64,000 nt of DNA from Dokdonella fugitiva. GTDB lineage: Bacteria > Pseudomonadota > Gammaproteobacteria > Xanthomonadales > Rhodanobacteraceae. Where the stretch lies: assembly GCF_014138265.1 (NCBI RefSeq), contig NZ_JACGXL010000002.1, positions 186,001 to 250,000 of the forward strand, in the 5' to 3' direction. The position numbers were made by a program, and so were the translations under genes. Shown here one piece after another: positions 17,251 through 25,690 of this stretch (positions within the stretch are counted from its first letter, which is position 1; each line of letters starts with the position of its first letter). The notes under the pieces are model-generated. The model searched no databases. It had not been told where the DNA came from and was given only the letters and a program-made list of their open reading frames with translations.

Positions 17251-18127
17251 GCCAGTTGAACCAGTTGTAGGGATCCTGCCGCACGTGGTGTTCGAGACGC
17301 GTCGCGTAGCGCTGCACCACCTCGCGCAGCGCCGCCTCGCGTTCGCGCCGCGGCAGCGCGAGCTCGTCGGCGAGCGCCTCGAAGTGCAGATCGTAGCGGT
17401 TGCCGCCGCGGTACATGCCGAGGCAGAGCACGATCGGCACCTTGAGGATCGCGCCGAGCAGGAACGGCGCGGTCGGGAACGGCGCGGGCGCGCCGAAGAA
17501 ATCCGCGTCGACCGTCGCCTCGTGCTCGCGCGCGCGATCGGCGAGCAAGGTCGCGAGCGCGCCCTCGGCGAGCGCTTCGGACAACGCCAGCACGATCTCC
17601 GTGCCCGGCCGCGATGCGTCGATGACGTTGCGACCGATCTCCGGATTGAGCGCGTGCAGCAGCTCGGTCAGCGCCGGCGTCTTCTGCGTGTCGAGCACGA
17701 CGCGCACCTTGATGTCGGGCCGGCCGTCGGCGGCGACGCGCAGCACCTCGAAGCTGCCGACGTGCGCGCCGAGCAGCAGCACGCCGCGGTCGGGCCGCAT
17801 GCGCGACGTCAGCTCGTCGAGCCCGTGCATGCGCACGTCGAAGCGCGCGTAGCGTTCGGCGAGCAGGAACACGCGGTCGAGGATCGTGCCGGCGAAGCGG
17901 TGGATGTGCCGCAGCACCTGCCATGCGCTCGCGCGGCGACCGGTCGCGCGCTCGAGGAACGCGTACGAGACGCGTCGCTCGTACGGGCGACGGAAGAAGA
18001 AGTACAGCGTGATCGGCAGCAGGCACAGGCGCGCGACGCCGCGGCCGCCCTTGAGGCCGATCGTGCGGATCAGCCAGATCGCGAAGCGGCCGCCGCCTTC
18101 GGGTCGCGCGCTCCAGTGCTCGCTCAT
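17147..18127 (-). CDS. LpxL/HtrB-type lysophospholipid acyltransferase
   Basis: A 326-residue membrane-associated acyltransferase. It contains LYFFFRRPYERRVSYAFL, an active-site-like GAHVGSFEVLR (the H-x4-D/E motif, here with Glu), PEIGRNVIDASRPG, TLLADRAREH and DPYNWFNWHDFW. The last of these is the usual C-terminal signature of the LpxL-like enzymes in pigment clusters. In aryl polyene systems this enzyme is thought to attach the polyene acyl group to a glycerolipid head. ATGA overlap with the hotdog gene upstream indicates translational coupling. About 30 residues after the signature extend into the LolA-like gene. Confidence 0.85.
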   Translation of the reverse strand: MSEHWSARPEGGGRFAIWLIRTIGLKGGRGVARLCLLPITLYFFFRRPYERRVSYAFLERATGRRASAWQVLRHIHRFAGTILDRVFLLAERYARFDVRMHGLDELTSRMRPDRGVLLLGAHVGSFEVLRVAADGRPDIKVRVVLDTQKTPALTELLHALNPEIGRNVIDASRPGTEIVLALSEALAEGALATLLADRAREHEATVDADFFGAPAPFPTAPFLLGAILKVPIVLCLGMYRGGNRYDLHFEALADELALPRREREAALREVVQRYATRLEHHVRQDPYNWFNWHDFWNPEGRGVEAGATTRAAGGARRGDAVVRSAG

Positions 18128-18402
18128 GCGAGTTCGCCTTCGCCGCCGAGGATCGCGACGCCGTCGCGCTCGATGCGAAAGCGCACGCGCGCGCCGTCGC
18201 GCTGCAGCGTGAGCGCGGCCTGTTCGCCCGGACGCAGCGGCGCGAGGAACTTCACCGAGTGGATCCGCCGCAACGCACCGCCGTCGCGCTCGATCGCCGC
18301 GGCGACGCGGTCGAGCAGCACGACGCCAGGCACGACCGGTTCACCCGGGAAGTGGCCGGGCAGGCTCGGATGGTCGGCATCGATGCACACGGCGATCGTC
18401 AT
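18124..18402 (-). CDS. Small hotdog-fold thioester dehydratase (ApeI-like)
   Basis: A 92-residue protein (MTIAVCIDADHPSLPGHFPGEPV...). It shows the FabA/FabZ hallmark of an active-site His in GHFPG followed by PVVPGVVLLDRV and IHSVKFLAPLRPGE. By family it is a beta-hydroxyacyl-ACP dehydratase. Aryl polyene systems use two different dehydratases, and the second candidate here is the isolated gene at 10145-10606. Start and stop codons overlap its neighbours by ATGA at both ends, so it is firmly within the minus-strand operon. Confidence 0.85.
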   Translation of the reverse strand: MTIAVCIDADHPSLPGHFPGEPVVPGVVLLDRVAAAIERDGGALRRIHSVKFLAPLRPGEQAALTLQRDGARVRFRIERDGVAILGGEGELA

Positions 18403-19166
18403 CGCGTACTCCGCGCGGATGCGCCGCCGGCATCGGCAGCGAGGCTCTCGAGCAATGCCGGCCAGCGCTGCACGACGCGCGCGACGAACAGCGGCAGCGA
18501 CGCGTGCGGCTCGTCGCGCAGGTGCACGCGACGGTAAGCGTATTCGAGCACGAACACGACCGGCACGAGCGCATAGCCGCCGACGTGCAGGTAGAGGCGC
18601 CAGCCCGGCGCGGCGAACGCGGCCGGTGGCGCCGCACCGAACGCGGCGAGCACGCCGTCCGGCGCGAGGCAGAGGATCGCGCCGAGCACGCAGGCCTGCG
18701 CGCCGAGCAGCAGCGCCCACGCCCAGGTGAGCTGGCGCGCGTAGGCGGCGACGCGCGGCGAGGCGAGCCGCTCGCGGCTTTCGAGGATCGCGATGAAGCG
18801 CGCGATCAGCGGTTCGCGTCCGTGCCGCAGCGTGCTCGCGAACAGCGCGCCCAGCGCCGCATTCACGAGGACCGGCAGGGCATCGAGCGCGAGGCGGCCC
18901 TCGCCGTGCCCCGCGAGCAAGCCGAGCAGCACCGCGATCGCGAGCCAGGCGAACCCGGCGACGACGCTGCGCCGGCGCAGCGCCGGCGACAGCAGCGCGC
19001 TCGCGAGCACGAACACCGCGAGAGCGGCGAGCCACGCGCGCCCGCTGTACGACGCGGCGAGCGCGAGCGCGAAATAGATCGCGACGCCGACGAGCAGCAG
19101 GCGCGAACGGCGCACCGGCGCGACGGGCGAAGCGGCGGGAGCGGGCAGGGACACGGAAGCGGACAC
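18399..19166 (-). CDS. Integral membrane protein of the pigment cluster (COG4648-like)
   Basis: The protein has about seven hydrophobic segments (LLLVGVAIYFALALAASY, AWLAALAVFVLASALL, AGFAWLAIAVLLGLLAG, LTWAWALLLGAQACVLGAI, LHVGGYALVPVVFVLEYAY). It also has the loop RFIAILESRERLASP that is typical of the COG4648-type membrane proteins found in aryl polyene clusters; their function is not established. The start is uncertain: a GTG at 19166 gives 255 residues, while the only upstream ATG (19301) adds 45 low-complexity residues. The stop overlaps the hotdog start by four bases. It is the first gene of the minus-strand unit. Confidence 0.7.
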   Translation of the reverse strand: MSASVSLPAPAASPVAPVRRSRLLLVGVAIYFALALAASYSGRAWLAALAVFVLASALLSPALRRRSVVAGFAWLAIAVLLGLLAGHGEGRLALDALPVLVNAALGALFASTLRHGREPLIARFIAILESRERLASPRVAAYARQLTWAWALLLGAQACVLGAILCLAPDGVLAAFGAAPPAAFAAPGWRLYLHVGGYALVPVVFVLEYAYRRVHLRDEPHASLPLFVARVVQRWPALLESLAADAGGASARSTR

Positions 19167-19378
19167 GCGCGGCGACGAGGCAGGAAGTGCGGCCGGAATG
19201 TACCACGCGGCCGCGCCGCTTCGTGGCCGCCGCAGCGCACGGCGAGGTCCGTCCGGCGCGGACCGCCCGCATGCGCGAAGGCCGCGCGTCGTACCGTTCA
19301 CGCGCCGCGCCGCGCATGCGCCGCTGCCTCGCCCGTTCCGGATAGACTCTTCGGACCTTCGACGGAGGAATGCAGGCG

Positions 19379-20698
19379 ATGCCGAACACGATCGAATGCG
19401 ACGTGCTGGTGGTCGGCGGCGGGCCGGGTGGGTCGACCGCGGCCACCTTGCTGCGCAAGCAGGGCCGGCACGTCGTGCAGCTCGAGAAGGATCGCCACCC
19501 GCGCTTCCACATCGGCGAGTCGCTGCTGCCGTCGAACCTGCCGATCTTCGACGCGCTCGGCGTGATGGAGAAGGTGCGCGCCCTCGGCGTGCTCAAGCTC
19601 GGCGCCGATTTCCCCTCCAAGGAAGGCCACTACCAGACCTTCCATTTCCGTCGCGCGCTCGGCAACACGCCGCCGCACGCGTTCCAGGTCAAGCGCGAGG
19701 AATTCGACCGCATGCTGTTCGAGCACGCGCGCGAGAGCGGCGTCGACGCACGCGAGAACGTCAAGGTCGAGAAGGTCGAGCTCGACGGCATCGGCCAGGT
19801 CGTCGCGCACGCGAAGGACGCCGCCGGCGACGAGCTGACCGTGCGCGCGAAGTACCTCGTCGACGCGAGCGGGCGCGACACCCTGCTCGGCAACGCGCTC
19901 AAGCTCAAGCGCAAGAACGACGCGCACCAGAGCGCGGCGATCTTCGCCCATTTCACCGGCGTGGAGGCGCGCCCCGGCGACGACGCCGGCAACATCAGCA
20001 TCTACAACTTCGAGCACGGCTGGTGCTGGTTCATCCCGCTGCGCGAAGGCGTGATGAGCATCGGCTGCGTGTGCCGCCCCGAATACCTCAAGCAGCGGCG
20101 CGGCCGCAACGAGGAATTCCTGCTCGCGACGCTCGCGATGATGCCCGACGCGGTGCGGCGCATGCAGGGCGCGACGATGGTGTCCGACGTGCGCGTGACC
20201 GGCAACTACTCCTACACCTGCGAACGCATGCATGGGCCGGGCTGGGTCATGGTCGGCGACGCGTGGGCGTTCGTCGACCCGGTGTTCTCCTCCGGCGTCT
20301 ACCTGGCGATGCACAGCGGCAAGCAGGCGGCCGCGATGGTCGGCGCCGCGCTCGACGATCCGGCGCGCGAACGCGCGCTGCAGGCGGACTTCGAGAAGCG
20401 CATCCGCCGCGGCGTGCGCGTGTTCTCGTGGTTCATCTACCGCTTCAACTCGCCGATCATGCGCCGCCTGTTCGCGAGCCCGCGCAACACCTGGCGCGTC
20501 GAGGAAGGCGTGATCTCGATGCTCGCCGGCGACGTGTTCGACAGCCCGCCGGTGATGCGCCGGCTGCACCTGTTCAAGCTCATCTACGCGACCGTCGGCA
20601 TCGCCAACCTGCGACGCTGGCTGGGCGAGCTCGCCGAACGGCGGCGCCAGGCGAAGGTCGCGTTCACGGGCGGCAACACGCCGGTCGATCCGGCGTAA
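19379..20698 (+). CDS. Flavin-dependent halogenase-like enzyme of the pigment locus
   Basis: The ATG at 19379 is nine bases after GGAGGA; the ATG at 19370 directly abuts it and is less likely. The 439-residue protein has the FAD-binding GGGPGG at 13-18, the family segment RFHIGESLLPSNLP (42-55), K-x-G-A-x-F with a candidate catalytic Lys73, and WCWFIP at 215-220. The last matches the W-x-W-x-I-P motif of flavin-dependent halogenases. A VGDAWAFVDPVFSSGVYLA segment binds FAD. Xanthomonadins are brominated aryl polyenes, and such a gene sits in their cluster, so pigment halogenation is the likely role. A related non-halogenating monooxygenase cannot be excluded. Confidence 0.8.
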   Translation: MPNTIECDVLVVGGGPGGSTAATLLRKQGRHVVQLEKDRHPRFHIGESLLPSNLPIFDALGVMEKVRALGVLKLGADFPSKEGHYQTFHFRRALGNTPPHAFQVKREEFDRMLFEHARESGVDARENVKVEKVELDGIGQVVAHAKDAAGDELTVRAKYLVDASGRDTLLGNALKLKRKNDAHQSAAIFAHFTGVEARPGDDAGNISIYNFEHGWCWFIPLREGVMSIGCVCRPEYLKQRRGRNEEFLLATLAMMPDAVRRMQGATMVSDVRVTGNYSYTCERMHGPGWVMVGDAWAFVDPVFSSGVYLAMHSGKQAAAMVGAALDDPARERALQADFEKRIRRGVRVFSWFIYRFNSPIMRRLFASPRNTWRVEEGVISMLAGDVFDSPPVMRRLHLFKLIYATVGIANLRRWLGELAERRRQAKVAFTGGNTPVDPA

Positions 20699-20736
20699 GG
20701 GCGCCCTCGGACCGCGACGCGGCCGTGCCGACCCGG

Positions 20737-21021
20737 CTACGCGGCGCGATGCTGTTCGATGTGCGCCGCGAGCGCGCGCAGGCTGCCGAATATCTTCTTG
20801 TTGTCCGGGTTGTCCGAGCGCAGCTGGAAGCCGTAGCGCTTGGACACCGCGAGCGCGAGTTCGAGCGCGTCGATCGAATCGAGGCCGAGGTCGCCGCCGA
20901 ACAGCGCCGCGTCCGGATCGATCGCTTCCGCCTTGATCCAGTCGATGTTCAGGCTGTCGACGATGAGCCGGGCGAGTTCCTGTTCGGCGGGCGTCTGGCT
21001 GGCGGTGGCGAGGTCGGTCAT
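20737..21021 (-). CDS. Acyl carrier protein of the pigment locus
   Basis: A 94-residue protein from the ATG at 21021. The phosphopantetheine motif GGDLGLDSIDALEL has Ser49 as attachment site, followed by the recognition helix. The preceding IKAEAIDPDAALFG is typical of the ACPs in aryl polyene clusters rather than of FabC/AcpP. It would carry the growing polyene, probably started from a hydroxybenzoyl unit supplied through the divergent XanB2-type enzyme. The gene is convergent with the halogenase (38-bp gap) and divergent from xanB2 (89-bp gap). Confidence 0.9.
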   Translation of the reverse strand: MTDLATASQTPAEQELARLIVDSLNIDWIKAEAIDPDAALFGGDLGLDSIDALELALAVSKRYGFQLRSDNPDNKKIFGSLRALAAHIEQHRAA

Positions 21022-21068
21022 GGCGGGCGCTGGCTCGGGTATTGCAGGCAGTGGCGATCGGGCCAGTG

Positions 21069-21074
21069 TATCAT
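21069..21074 (+). promoter_or_regulatory. Weak -10 candidate between acp and xanB2
   Basis: TATCAT lies 37 bases before the xanB2 ATG. The nearest -35-like TTGCAG (21042-21047) is 21 bases away, longer than ideal, so confidence is low. The divergent gap must hold promoters for both genes. Confidence 0.25.
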
Positions 21075-21110
21075 CCGCGACCCTCTCCGACCCCTGAACG
21101 CGCGGCACCG

Positions 21111-22106
21111 ATGTCCACCCCGATGAGCCTGCCCGCAGCGCCCGTGGCGCCGCTCGCGATCCGCTACGAGCACGCCGCGCTCGACGCGCTGCTCGGCGCG
21201 GACGACGTGCTCGCCGTGATCGGTTTCGGTCGCGCGGCGCCCGCCTCGGACGATCCGCGCGTGCTGCGCGTCGGCCTCGAACCGCTCGCGCCCGCCGCGA
21301 CGCCCTTCGAGGTCTGGCGCGGCGTCGCGCCGGTACGCCATGGCCGCGCCGGCGAACTCGCCTGGAGCAGCGACGGCGAACACCTGTTCTTCTCGATCGA
21401 GGTCGACGAGGCCGCGCACGGCGGCGTCGGCGGCGCGGCCGAACACGCGTACGCGTGCCTCGGCCCGTTCGTCGCCGCGAGCGACGCGCCGCACATCCTG
21501 CGCCTGTGGAACTACCTCGACGCGATCAACCTCGGCGACGGCGACGACGAACGCTATCGGCGCTTCTGCGCCGGCCGCGCGCGCGGCATGGACGCGCACG
21601 TGCCTTCGCGCTACCCGGCCGCGACCGCGATCGGCCGCCACGACGGCGAGCGCCGCCTGCAGGTGTACGGCCTCGCCGCGCGCCACCCCGGCACGCCGGT
21701 GGAGAATCCGCGCCAGGTCAGCGCCTGGCGCTATCCGCGCGAATACGGCCCTACCGCACCGACGTTCGCGCGCGGCATGCGCACCGCGAGCGCGGAACTG
21801 CTGATCTCCGGCACCGCGGCGGTGGTCGGCCACGCCTCGCGACACGCGGGCGACATCGACGCCCAGCTCGACGAGACGATCGCCAACCTCGAAAGCCTCG
21901 CGATCGAGGCCGGCGCGCGCCCGCCCGGCCTCGACGGCCACAGCGTGATGAAGGCGTACGTGCGCCACGACGCCGATGCGCCGCACGTCGCCGCGATGCT
22001 GCGCGCGCGCCTGCCCGCGCTCGGCGGCCTGCTCCTGCTCGGCGGCGACATCTGCCGGCGCGAGCTGCTCGTCGAGGTCGATGGCGTGCACGTGCTCGTG
22101 GACTGA
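21111..22106 (+). CDS. xanB2: XanB2-type chorismatase (hydroxybenzoate-forming)
   Basis: A 331-residue protein. Its central and C-terminal blocks match the FkbO/Hyg5/XanB2 chorismatases: LFFSIEVDE, LRLWNYLDAINLG, RYRRFCAGRARGMD, YPAATAIG, VENPRQVSAWRYPREYGP, ELLISGTAAVVGHASRH and DGHSVMKAYVR. In Xanthomonas XanB2 cleaves chorismate to 3- and 4-hydroxybenzoate, feeding xanthomonadin and ubiquinone. Its place next to the ACP and halogenase fits supply of the aryl starter. The start at 21111 is the first ATG giving the family N-terminus; an ATG at 21123 is an alternative. The cytochrome gene follows after only 3 bases. Confidence 0.9.
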   Translation: MSTPMSLPAAPVAPLAIRYEHAALDALLGADDVLAVIGFGRAAPASDDPRVLRVGLEPLAPAATPFEVWRGVAPVRHGRAGELAWSSDGEHLFFSIEVDEAAHGGVGGAAEHAYACLGPFVAASDAPHILRLWNYLDAINLGDGDDERYRRFCAGRARGMDAHVPSRYPAATAIGRHDGERRLQVYGLAARHPGTPVENPRQVSAWRYPREYGPTAPTFARGMRTASAELLISGTAAVVGHASRHAGDIDAQLDETIANLESLAIEAGARPPGLDGHSVMKAYVRHDADAPHVAAMLRARLPALGGLLLLGGDICRRELLVEVDGVHVLVD

Positions 22107-22109
22107 GCC

Positions 22110-22607
22110 GTGAAGTTGCGCGTCGTCCGCGCGTGCCATGGCGTGTTGCCGGTCGCACTCGCGTCGCTGCTCGGCGCGTGCAGCGGCCCGTCCGGCGATT
22201 CCGCCGCGGTCAGCGACGCGGCGAAGGCGGGCGGCAGCAACGAACACGGGCTCACGCGCCTGCGCAACCCGCTCGAAGGCGACGCCGCAGCGATCGCCGC
22301 AGGCCGCGCGCTGTTCGCGAGCAAGGCCTGCGCGGGCTGCCACGGCGCCGAGGGCGGCGGTGGTATGTGTCCGCCGCTGGTCAACGACGCCTGGGTCTAC
22401 GGCAGCGACGACACCACGCTCTACCACCTCATCCGCGAAGGCAGCGCGGCGATGCGCGCACGCGGCTACCAGCGCGGCGACGCCGAGAAGGTCGCCGGCG
22501 ACATGCCGCCGCTCGGCGGCGCGGTGACCGAACAGGAAGCGTGGCAGCTGCTCGCGTGGATCCGCTCGCGCAACGCTCGCGCCGCCGCAGGCGCCGCGAC
22601 ACGGTGA
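22110..22607 (+). CDS. Class I cytochrome c lipoprotein
   Basis: The GTG at 22110 is three bases past the xanB2 stop. The 165-residue product has a lipoprotein signal peptide with lipobox L-L-G-A-C, a single heme motif CAGCH, a distal GDMPPLGG with the axial Met, and a C-terminal helix WQLLAWIRSR. It is probably a membrane-anchored periplasmic electron carrier. Given the formaldehyde genes downstream it may accept electrons from a PQQ alcohol dehydrogenase, but no such dehydrogenase is in the window. The tight spacing suggests co-transcription with xanB2. Confidence 0.85.
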   Translation: MKLRVVRACHGVLPVALASLLGACSGPSGDSAAVSDAAKAGGSNEHGLTRLRNPLEGDAAAIAAGRALFASKACAGCHGAEGGGGMCPPLVNDAWVYGSDDTTLYHLIREGSAAMRARGYQRGDAEKVAGDMPPLGGAVTEQEAWQLLAWIRSRNARAAAGAATR

Positions 22608-22663
22608 CGCCAGCGCGCGCGAGCGCGTATCGTGTCCGCCCCTGCCGTCGTACCGGAGTCGCG

Positions 22664-23623
22664 ATGTCGAATCCCCTTCCGCGCCTGCTCGCCGCCGCGC
22701 TGCTGTTCGCCACGGGCGTCGCCGGTGCCGCGCCGTTCGCCTACGTGCCGAACCAGAAGAGTGGTTCGATCTCGGTGATCGACACCGCGAGCGACACCGT
22801 TGTGCGCACCCTCACTGCAGGCGGCGCGCTCGGCGACCGCGTGCAGGCGATCGATGCCGACGCGCGCGGCACGACGTTGTACGTCGTCGACGCCGGCAAC
22901 GAGCAGCTCGTCGCACTCAATCCCGCGGGCGATCGCGTGCGCGGCAAGGTCGCGATCGGCGCCGACGCCGAAGGCGTGCGGTTGTCGCCGGACGGCAAGA
23001 CGCTCGCGGTGTGCGCGGAGGGCCAGCACCAGGTGCTGCTCGTCGACGCGACGACGCTGGCGATCGGCGCGCGCATCAAGGTGCGCGGGCGCAACCCCGA
23101 GCATTGCGAGTTCTCACCCGACGGCAAGTTCGTCGTCACGAGCAACGAAGGCTCCAACGACCTCGACGTGATCGACCTCGCCGCGCGGGCGTCGACCGGC
23201 ACGATCGCGACCGCGGGCCATCCGCGCGGCGCCGCGTTCCTGCCGCGCTCGTCGACGCTCTACGTCGCGCAGGAATCGGCGAACGGCGTCGACCTCGTCG
23301 ACTTCGCCGCGCGCGCGAAGGTCGCGACGATCGCCACCGCCGATCGCGCCGCGGGCGTCACCGCAGCGCCCGACGGCAAGCGCATCTACGTCGCCAACGG
23401 AAGCGGCAGCGTGACCGTGATCGACGTCGCGAGCAATATCGTGATCCGCGAGATCGCTGTCGGCAAGCGCCCGTGGAACATGGCGATCACGCGCGACGGC
23501 CGCAAACTCTACGTCGCCAACGGCCGCTCGAACTCGGTCAGCGTGATCGACACGCGAACGTTCGCGGTGACGAAGGAGATCGCGGTCGGCGAACTGCCGT
23601 GGGGCGTCGTGATCGCGCCCTGA
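22664..23623 (+). CDS. YVTN-type beta-propeller protein, periplasmic
   Basis: A 319-residue protein with signal peptide ([15 protein letters not shown]) and seven or so YVTN-like blades: [67 protein letters not shown]. The ATG at 22664 follows GGAG with 5-base spacing. Proteins of this kind are often encoded beside cytochrome c and PQQ alcohol-dehydrogenase genes; their role is not settled. It lies between the cytochrome and the formaldehyde dehydrogenase on the same strand. Confidence 0.85.
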   Translation: MSNPLPRLLAAALLFATGVAGAAPFAYVPNQKSGSISVIDTASDTVVRTLTAGGALGDRVQAIDADARGTTLYVVDAGNEQLVALNPAGDRVRGKVAIGADAEGVRLSPDGKTLAVCAEGQHQVLLVDATTLAIGARIKVRGRNPEHCEFSPDGKFVVTSNEGSNDLDVIDLAARASTGTIATAGHPRGAAFLPRSSTLYVAQESANGVDLVDFAARAKVATIATADRAAGVTAAPDGKRIYVANGSGSVTVIDVASNIVIREIAVGKRPWNMAITRDGRKLYVANGRSNSVSVIDTRTFAVTKEIAVGELPWGVVIAP

Positions 23624-23703
23624 GGCGCCTCCCCTTTCGCCGCACGTACGCGCGGCGCGACAATGTCGGTCCGCGCCGCCCGGCGCCGACCATTGCGAGG
23701 TGA

Positions 23704-24819
<1,116 letters not shown>

Positions 24820-24841
24820 AAGAACCGTCGGATGCAGCATC

Positions 24842-24941
24842 ATTCGCGCGAAGGCGCGAATCGTCCTGCGCCGATGCGTCGAAGCAAGAGCAGAATGGAT
24901 TCCCGCGGAATGGCGGGATTTCGGCATTGCTACCGAAAAGC
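24842..24941. repeat. Palindrome-rich intergenic patch
   Basis: Between adhC and gfa are ATTCGCGC-GAAG-GCGCGAAT (24842-24861, perfect 8-bp stem, tetraloop), an imperfect dyad around TGGATTCCCGC (24896-24906) and GCGGGATTTCGG (24913-24924), and TTTCGG...CCGAAAA (ending at 24939). The TGGATTCCCGC core is the reverse complement of the centre of the REP-like element at 31535-31581. The rest of the 298-bp gap shows nothing clear apart from the gfa ribosome-binding site. Confidence 0.5.
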
Positions 24942-25117
24942 GATCCAGCCGGGATCGCCGCGATCTGGACGGGGCGGATTCGCCAGGGATTGGGCAGCAG
25001 TAGTCCAGCGCGGCCATCCTGACCACGATGGATCGATGTGCGATCTGGAAGGCGATCGGCGCGCCAGGGGATCGGCTTCGCAACATTGGCGACACTGGAC
25101 TTCAACCGGAGGCAATC

Positions 25118-25690
25118 ATGGCCGTTGCAATCCATCCGTCGGTCGACCGCGGGATCGCTCCCGCCGCGCCCGGCTTCGCGGGCGGCACGCTCGCCTGCAA
25201 GTGCGCTTCGAATCCGGTCACCGTCACCCTGAAGGCGCAGACCGCGCACAACCACGTCTGCGGCTGCACGCAGTGCTGGAAGCCGGAGGGCGCGCTGTTC
25301 TCGATGGTCGCGGTGGTGCCGCGCGACAAGGTCGAAGTGACCGCGAACGCGGACAAGCTGCGCGTGGTCGATCCGTCGAAGACGATCCAGCGCCACGCCT
25401 GCATCGCCTGCGGCACGCATATGTACGGGCGCATCGAGAACGCGAAGCACCCGTTCCACGGCCTCGACTTCGTGCACACCGAACTGTCGCCGCAGAACGG
25501 CTGGTCGCCGCCGACGTTCGCCGCGTTCGTATCGTCGATCATCGAATCCGGCGCCGACCCGGCCGGCATGGGCGCGGTGCGCGCGCAGCTGAAGGCGCTC
25601 GGCCTCGAACCGTACGACTGCCTGTCGCCGCCGCTGATGGACGCGATCGCGACGCACGTCGCGAAGGCGTCGGGCGTGCTCAAGGCTTGA
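25118..25690 (+). CDS. gfa: S-(hydroxymethyl)glutathione synthase (glutathione-dependent formaldehyde-activating enzyme)
   Basis: A 190-residue protein, the normal length of Gfa. The ATG at 25118 follows GGAGG by five bases. Zinc-binding Cys are seen in [23 protein letters not shown] and [12 protein letters not shown]. The full-length match, including [21 protein letters not shown], favours Gfa over short CENP-V-like proteins. It is proposed to speed condensation of formaldehyde with glutathione, feeding adhC. Its stop overlaps the TTG start of the TonB receptor gene. Confidence 0.93.
   Translation: MAVAIHPSVDRGIAPAAPGFAGGTLACKCASNPVTVTLKAQTAHNHVCGCTQCWKPEGALFSMVAVVPRDKVEVTANADKLRVVDPSKTIQRHACIACGTHMYGRIENAKHPFHGLDFVHTELSPQNGWSPPTFAAFVSSIIESGADPAGMGAVRAQLKALGLEPYDCLSPPLMDAIATHVAKASGVLKA

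Noticed and set aside
19301-19378. ATG start at 19301 for the membrane protein of the pigment operon
   Set aside because: It would add 45 low-complexity residues before the first conserved membrane helix; a GTG at 19166 fits the family better, though this remains uncertain.
24832-25686. Upstream extension of the TonB receptor frame through the gfa region
   Set aside because: It overlaps the entire gfa gene in another frame and gives no signal peptide; the TTG at 25687 does.
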